Shown here: positions 6,612 through 9,497 of the stretch, piece by piece
How the letters are laid out: every line of letters begins with the position of its first letter
How positions within the stretch are numbered: position 1 is the first letter of the stretch
Source of the DNA: Salinirussus sp.
GTDB lineage: Archaea; Halobacteriota; Halobacteria; Halobacteriales; Haloarculaceae
Direction: 5' to 3'
DNA: 9,497 nt
NCBI GenBank assembly: GCA_028275005.1
Contig: JAQCNN010000145.1
Coordinates: forward strand, 1 to 9,497
Program-made: the position numbers and the translations under genes
Notes under the pieces: generated by a model
The model's database searches: none
What the model was told of the DNA's origin: nothing
What the model saw: the letters and a program-made list of their open reading frames with translations, nothing else

Positions 6612-6805
6612 CCTGAACACGAACCGCCAGGGCGCACACACGCCGGCCAGTCACTCGCGGTTCCAGAAGGTGACGGCCACCCGCGAGGCGACCTGGGCCC
6701 ACTGATACACACGTGGTAGTGGCGGGGCCTGTCGGTGTGGCTGGTGGGCACAGAAACAGGGAGTTGTCGTATCGGATTCGAGTCAGCGCGGCGTACTACC
6801 GACTA

Positions 6806-6849
6806 CACACCGGTCTGTGACCGTGTGCTGGGTCGGCCGCCCTGGCCGA
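6806..6849 (-). terminator. Tandem hairpins downstream of the zinc-finger gene
   Basis: Two inverted repeats lie 21-64 nt past the zinc-finger stop on the minus strand. TCGGCC (6833-6838) pairs with GGCCGA (6844-6849) across a 5-nt loop. CACACCGGTC (6806-6815) pairs with GACCGTGTG (6819-6827) across a 3-nt loop with one bulged C. They may end or stabilise the transcript. Archaeal termination mainly needs U-rich tracts, which are not present here, so a terminator role is uncertain. Confidence 0.3.
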
Positions 6850-6869
6850 GGGGTGTGCTCTCGGGTGGC

Positions 6870-7103
6870 TCAGGCTTCCAGGCGTACGTCCCGTACCTTG
6901 TGGATGTCCTCGCCGATACCGGCACCGCTGCACTCCTCGTCCGGACATCGGTAGTGCCAACCGTCGGTTGTGGCCGCTCGCTCGCTGAATCGCTCGCCAC
7001 AGGAGTCACAGATGAGCTGGCCCTCCGAGCAGGTGTCCCGGTGGAGTTCGAGTTCGAGTTCCGAGCCGAACGTCTGCTTGCAATCCCGGCAGGTGTGTGT
7101 CAT
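6870..7103 (-). CDS. Small double zinc-finger protein (haloarchaeal, possibly HVO_2901-like)
   Basis: A 77-residue protein with two cysteine-based metal sites. The first is C5-x2-C8-x12-H21-x3-C25, a C2H2-type finger with the last His replaced by Cys (C2HC). The second resembles a zinc ribbon: C32-x2-C35 with C53-x4-C58 (ICDSCGERF ... YRCPDEEC). H50 may also contribute. There is a short acidic/basic tail and no membrane segment. Such tiny zinc-finger proteins are numerous in haloarchaea and are thought to act as regulators or protein adaptors; the HVO_2901-family name is from memory and was not checked. The ATG at 7103 gives the first motif directly, and a TATA box lies 26-27 nt upstream, so the mRNA is probably leaderless. 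The gene stands alone between sucD and the ABC operon, with its own promoter. What it binds (nucleic acid or protein) is unknown. Confidence 0.85.
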   Translation of the reverse strand: MTHTCRDCKQTFGSELELELHRDTCSEGQLICDSCGERFSERAATTDGWHYRCPDEECSGAGIGEDIHKVRDVRLEA

Positions 7104-7124
7104 AGTAGAATGTCCTCTCGCATC

Positions 7125-7134
7125 TCATAAAATC
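7125..7134 (-). promoter_or_regulatory. TATA box of the zinc-finger gene (leaderless)
   Basis: GATTTTATGA on the minus strand, with TTTTAT centred 26-27 nt upstream of the A of the ATG at 7103, matches the position of a haloarchaeal TATA box whose transcript starts at the ATG itself. The upstream GATGG may serve as the TFB recognition element. No ribosome binding site is seen between TATA and ATG, as expected for a leaderless gene. Confidence 0.6.
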
Positions 7135-7234
7135 CCATCGGAACGTTCACGCCGTATGCCCACCCTGAACCGGCCACTCGGCCCTGATGCCTACGGAGTT
7201 GTGGTGTGACAGACGGTAACAAATGTTTCGGTTG

Positions 7235-7286
7235 GGAGCCCGCCACGGCAGGGTGGCCGGCGCGGGAGGCCGGTTCACCGGGCTCC
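7235..7286 (-). terminator. Branched inverted repeat downstream of sucD
   Basis: GGAGCCCG (7235-7242) and CGGGCTCC (7279-7286) can pair across 36 nt. The interior holds further short stems, for example GCCAC (7242-7246) with GTGGC (7253-7257), which competes at one base, and CCGGC with GCCGG near 7258-7273. It starts 12 nt past the sucD stop on the minus strand and is followed by a weak T-containing run (CATTTGTTACC). It may mark the 3' end of the sucCD transcript. The rest of 7104-7297 has only the zinc-finger promoter. Confidence 0.3.
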
Positions 7287-7297
7287 GGTGGCCGTCG

Positions 7298-8167
7298 TCA
7301 CAGCAGGTCCTCAACGTGGTCGGCGACCTCCTCGGGGGTGTCGCCGACCGGAACGCCGTTGTCCTCGAGTGCGGTGATCTTCGACTCGGCCGTGCCGGTG
7401 CCGGAGCCGGAGACGATGGCCCCGGCGTGGCCCATCCGCTTGCCCGGCGGCGCGGTGCGGCCGGCGATGAACCCCGCTACCGGCGTGTCCATGTGCTCGC
7501 CGATGAACCGGGCGGCCTCCTCCTCGTCCTCGCCGCCGATCTCCCCGCACATCACGACCGCGTGGGTGTCGGGGTCGGCCTCGAAGAGCTCGAGGGCGTC
7601 GATAAAGTCGGTCCCGATGATCGGGTCACCGCCGATACCGACCGCCGTCGACTGGCCCAGCCCGCGGTCGGTGAGATTGTCGACGACCTGGTAGGTGAGG
7701 GTGCCCGACCGGGAGACCAGCCCGACGTTCCCCGCGGAGAAGATGTTGCCGGGCAGGATACCGAGCTTCGATTCGCCGGGCGTGATGACACCCGGGCAGT
7801 TCGGGCCGACCATGTGCGTGTCGACCTCCCGGAGTTTCCGGTAGACCCGGCTCATGTCCTGGGTCGGGACCCCCTCGGTGATCGTCACCACGAGGTCGAC
7901 CGGGGCGGCGAGTGCCTCGAAGCACGCGTCCCCGGCGAAGGCCGGGGGGACAAAGACGACGGCGGCGTCGGCGTCCTCCTCGCGGGCAGCCGCGTGGACG
8001 GTATCGTAGACAGGAACGCCGGCGACCGTCTGGCCACCGCGGCCCGGGACCACGCCGGCGACGACGTTGGTCCCGTACTCGAGCATCTGCTCGGTGTGGA
8101 ATTTTCCCTCACCGCCGGTGACCCCCTGGACGACGACGCGGGTGTCCGAGTCGACGAGCACACTCAT
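7298..8167 (-). CDS. sucD: Succinyl-CoA synthetase (ADP-forming) alpha subunit
   Basis: The alpha subunit of succinyl-CoA ligase: succinyl-CoA + phosphate + NDP to succinate + CoA + NTP in the TCA cycle, cytoplasmic, working with SucC. The 289 residues match the usual length. The N-terminal Rossmann CoA-binding domain includes VVVQGVTGGEGKFHTEQM (11-28) and VPGRGG (40-45). The GPNCPGVI block (121-128) and SRSGTLTYQV (152-161) are diagnostic. The phosphohistidine loop is GKRMGHAGAIVSG (242-254), with H247 as the phosphorylated residue, corresponding to His246 of the E. coli enzyme. I chose the ATG at 8167 rather than the GTG 9 nt upstream because MSVLVD is the family start and a GGGGTGG ribosome-binding-like run precedes it by about 5-6 nt. 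Its ATG also overlaps the stop of the bridging frame as ATGA. The 130-bp distance from sucC is unusually long; these genes commonly abut or overlap. Confidence 0.96.
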   Translation of the reverse strand: MSVLVDSDTRVVVQGVTGGEGKFHTEQMLEYGTNVVAGVVPGRGGQTVAGVPVYDTVHAAAREEDADAAVVFVPPAFAGDACFEALAAPVDLVVTITEGVPTQDMSRVYRKLREVDTHMVGPNCPGVITPGESKLGILPGNIFSAGNVGLVSRSGTLTYQVVDNLTDRGLGQSTAVGIGGDPIIGTDFIDALELFEADPDTHAVVMCGEIGGEDEEEAARFIGEHMDTPVAGFIAGRTAPPGKRMGHAGAIVSGSGTGTAESKITALEDNGVPVGDTPEEVADHVEDLL

Positions 8168-8301
8168 GCGAACCACCCCCCGGTGGCGAACCGAGCATCG
8201 CGAGGCGAGCCATGCCGGGCGCGCCCGGCGGTGGTGAACGTGAGGTTGTCAGTCGCAGCCGAGCGAGCACGGCGAGCGACGGGCCGTCTGACAGAACTCA
8301 T
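8162..8301 (-). repeat. Spacer element at the sucC-sucD junction flanked by a 6-bp direct repeat
   Basis: ATGAGT (coding strand) occurs at 8296-8301 and again at 8162-8167; the copies are 134 bp apart. Between them lie a perfect 16-bp palindrome, GCCGGGCGCGCCCGGC (8214-8229); a near-direct repeat, CGGTGGTGAAC (8229-8239) against CGGTGGCGAAC (8181-8191) on the plus strand; CCACC/GGTGG around four C (8173-8186); and repeated GAGCGAG/GCGAGC words typical of haloarchaeal non-coding spacers. No terminal inverted repeats were found at the ends. Deleting one repeat copy plus the spacer joins sucC and sucD as a normal ATGA overlap. Confidence 0.5.
8164..8301 (-). CDS. Possible 45-codon bridging reading frame between sucC and sucD
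   Basis: The ATG at 8299-8301 overlaps the sucC stop (ATGA), and the TGA at 8164-8166 overlaps the sucD start (ATGA), so the frame exactly fills the gap. Its start is preceded by AGGAGGTG five nt upstream, inside the last sucC codons, an almost ideal ribosome binding site. The product would have 9 Arg, 2 Asp and no Glu in 45 residues, very unlike acidic haloarchaeal proteins. Only about 31 of 44 codons after the start end in G or C, below the neighbours. I see no domain. It is therefore more likely a passively translated bridge through an inserted sequence than a functional protein, but the signals say that ribosomes should enter it. Confidence 0.35.
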   Translation of the reverse strand: MSSVRRPVARRARSAATDNLTFTTAGRARHGSPRDARFATGGWFA

Positions 8302-9443
8302 CCGTCCACCTCCTCGGCGGCCGTGACAGCGGCCTGGACGGCTGTTTCGAGTGTCTCCGCCACCTGCACGAGGTCCGTGTTGAGTATCTCCATGCCTTCG
8401 GTCGAGCGGGTCCCCGCGAGCCGGACAATCACCGGTTTTGGGATCGTCTCGAACTGTTCGAGTGCGGTGTTGATCCCCTCTGCGACCTCGTCGCCACGGG
8501 TGATACCGCCGAAGATGTTGAAGACAACGGCGTCGACGTTGTCGTCGGCAAAGACCATGTCGAGCGCGTTGGTGACGCGCTCGGCCTGTGCGCCGCCGCC
8601 GATATCGAGAAAGTTCGCGGGTTCGCCGCCGTAGTGGTCCACGAGGTCGAGTGTCGTCATCACGAGGCCGGCGCCGTTGCCGATGATGCCGACGTTGCCG
8701 GCGAGTCGGACGTAGTCAAAGCCGTACTCGTTTGCCTTTGCCTCGAGGTCGTCCTCCGCGGCCTGCTCCTCCAACTCCGCGAGGTCAGGCTGGCGAAACA
8801 GGGCGTCGTCGTCGATGTTCATCACGGCGTCCGCGGCGACGACCTCGCCGTCGGCGGTCACCATCAGCGGGTTGACCTCCGCGTCGGCGCCGTCCTTGTC
8901 GGCCCAGAGTTCGTACAGCGTCTGGAGGACGTCCGCCACGTTGTTTGCCACCTCGTGGTCGACACCGGCGTCGTAGACGGCCCTGCGGGCCTGGTAAGGG
9001 TGCATCCCGAAGCCAGGGTCGACGTGCTCGCGGGCGATAGCTCCGGGCTCCTCGGCGGCGACCGCCTCGATGTTGACGCCACCGCGTGTCGAGACCATCG
9101 CCACGGGCTCACCTTCGCCCCGGTCCATCGTCACGCCGACGTACAGTTCGTTCGTGAAGTCGACGGCCTCCTCGACGAGGACACGGTCGACGTGGTATCC
9201 TTTCAGGTCCATCCCCAGGATAGCCTCGGCGGCCTCCCGGGCCTCCACGTCGCTCTCGACGATCTCGATCCCGCCGGCCTTCCCGCGACCACCGACCTGT
9301 ACCTGCGCCTTTACCGCGGCCGGGTACCCGACCTCCGCCGCTGCCGCAACCGCCTCGTCGACGGTCGTCGCCAGCGCCGAGGCCGGCGTCGGGATTCCGG
9401 CGTCCGCGAACACTTCCTTTGCCTGATACTCGTGTAGTTTCAT
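8298..9443 (-). CDS. sucC: Succinyl-CoA synthetase (ADP-forming) beta subunit
   Basis: The beta subunit, carrying the ATP-grasp nucleotide site and succinate site, pairs with SucD in the TCA cycle. The 381 residues are close to the bacterial length of about 388. Features seen: the family start MKLHEYQAKEVFADAGIPTP; the ATP-grasp lysine and phosphate loop VKAQVQVGGRGKAGGI (44-59); the metal-binding block AEVNPLMV (188-195), followed by an Asp at 205; the C-terminal CoA-ligase domain GNGAGLVMTTLDLVDHYGG (255-273), GEPANFLDIGGGA (273-285), NIFGGITRGDEVAEGI (309-324) and RLAGTRSTEGMEIL (341-354). The ATG at 9443 is the only sensible start. The 54 bases before it hold no convincing TATA box; a weak CTAAC at about 9477-9481 is the best candidate. 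The last codons contain AGGAGGTG, a ribosome binding site for an ATG overlapping its stop. Nucleotide preference (ATP or GTP) cannot be decided by eye. Confidence 0.97.
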   Translation of the reverse strand: MKLHEYQAKEVFADAGIPTPASALATTVDEAVAAAAEVGYPAAVKAQVQVGGRGKAGGIEIVESDVEAREAAEAILGMDLKGYHVDRVLVEEAVDFTNELYVGVTMDRGEGEPVAMVSTRGGVNIEAVAAEEPGAIAREHVDPGFGMHPYQARRAVYDAGVDHEVANNVADVLQTLYELWADKDGADAEVNPLMVTADGEVVAADAVMNIDDDALFRQPDLAELEEQAAEDDLEAKANEYGFDYVRLAGNVGIIGNGAGLVMTTLDLVDHYGGEPANFLDIGGGAQAERVTNALDMVFADDNVDAVVFNIFGGITRGDEVAEGINTALEQFETIPKPVIVRLAGTRSTEGMEILNTDLVQVAETLETAVQAAVTAAEEVDG

Positions 9444-9497
9444 TGCTGACGCTTCCGGTAGTTTCAGCGTAGCCCTGTTAGGAGTATCGGAACGGCC

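Larger units (their letters stand above)
6561..6869. other. Intergenic region (309 bp) between the zinc-finger gene and the ABC operon
   Basis: No complete gene can be supported here. From right to left it holds two hairpins just past the stop of the zinc-finger gene (6833-6849 and 6806-6827), then an unremarkable stretch. Next is a short minus-strand frame (6651-6710: GTG, 19 codons, TGA) whose codons end almost always in G or C and which reads VYQWAQVASRVAVTFWNRE. Last is the operon promoter (6601-6611). The short frame could be the relic of a lost gene or chance. Plus-strand frames across the region run antisense to the flanking genes and look like shadows. Confidence 0.6.

Noticed and set aside
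6735..7130. Plus-strand frame of 131 codons across the zinc-finger gene
   Set aside because: It is antisense to a gene with two complete metal-binding motifs and a well-placed TATA box, and it has no domain.
7223..8326. Plus-strand frame of 367 codons opposite sucD
   Set aside because: Complete antisense shadow of sucD, with no recognisable family; it also runs through the junction spacer.
8634..9437. Plus-strand frame of 267 codons opposite sucC
   Set aside because: Antisense shadow of an essential, clearly identified gene.

Overview
The window looks like chromosomal DNA of a halophilic archaeon (class Halobacteria). The evidence is high GC, with third codon positions mostly G or C; strongly acidic proteins; archaeal TATA-type promoters, several placed about 26 nt upstream of the ATG as expected for leaderless mRNAs; and gene families typical of haloarchaea, such as small double zinc-finger proteins, short Rieske proteins and sucC-sucD. 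I cannot name the genus. No phage, IS element, CRISPR array, rRNA or tRNA was seen.

Layout, left to right. Positions 1-525 (+) hold the C-terminal part of a COG2159-type amidohydrolase that enters from outside the window. Every other gene is on the minus strand. A Rieske [2Fe-2S] protein (522-881) converges on the amidohydrolase so tightly that the two stop codons share bases. Upstream of it are a small acidic haloarchaeal protein of unknown function (937-1341) and an aldo/keto reductase with an intact catalytic tetrad (1553-2527).

Positions 2658-6560 form one tightly overlapping three-gene ABC-2 exporter operon, transcribed right to left: an ATPase, a 617-residue permease fused to a C-terminal PrsW-like intramembrane protease domain, and a second permease. 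The fusion permease also carries a long glycine-rich external spacer. A roughly 310-bp gap with hairpins and a possible gene relic separates the operon from a small zinc-finger protein (6870-7103).

The right end holds succinyl-CoA synthetase of the TCA cycle, sucC (8298-9443) followed by sucD (7298-8167). The most unusual point of the window is the sucC-sucD junction. A 134-bp stretch bounded by a 6-bp direct repeat (ATGAGT on the coding strand) separates the genes. It is spanned exactly by a 45-codon reading frame that overlaps both the sucC stop and the sucD start as ATGA. Removing the stretch would restore a canonical ATGA overlap of sucC and sucD, with a near-perfect Shine-Dalgarno sequence still present in the end of sucC. 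This suggests an insertion that preserved translational coupling, or less likely a genuine microprotein.
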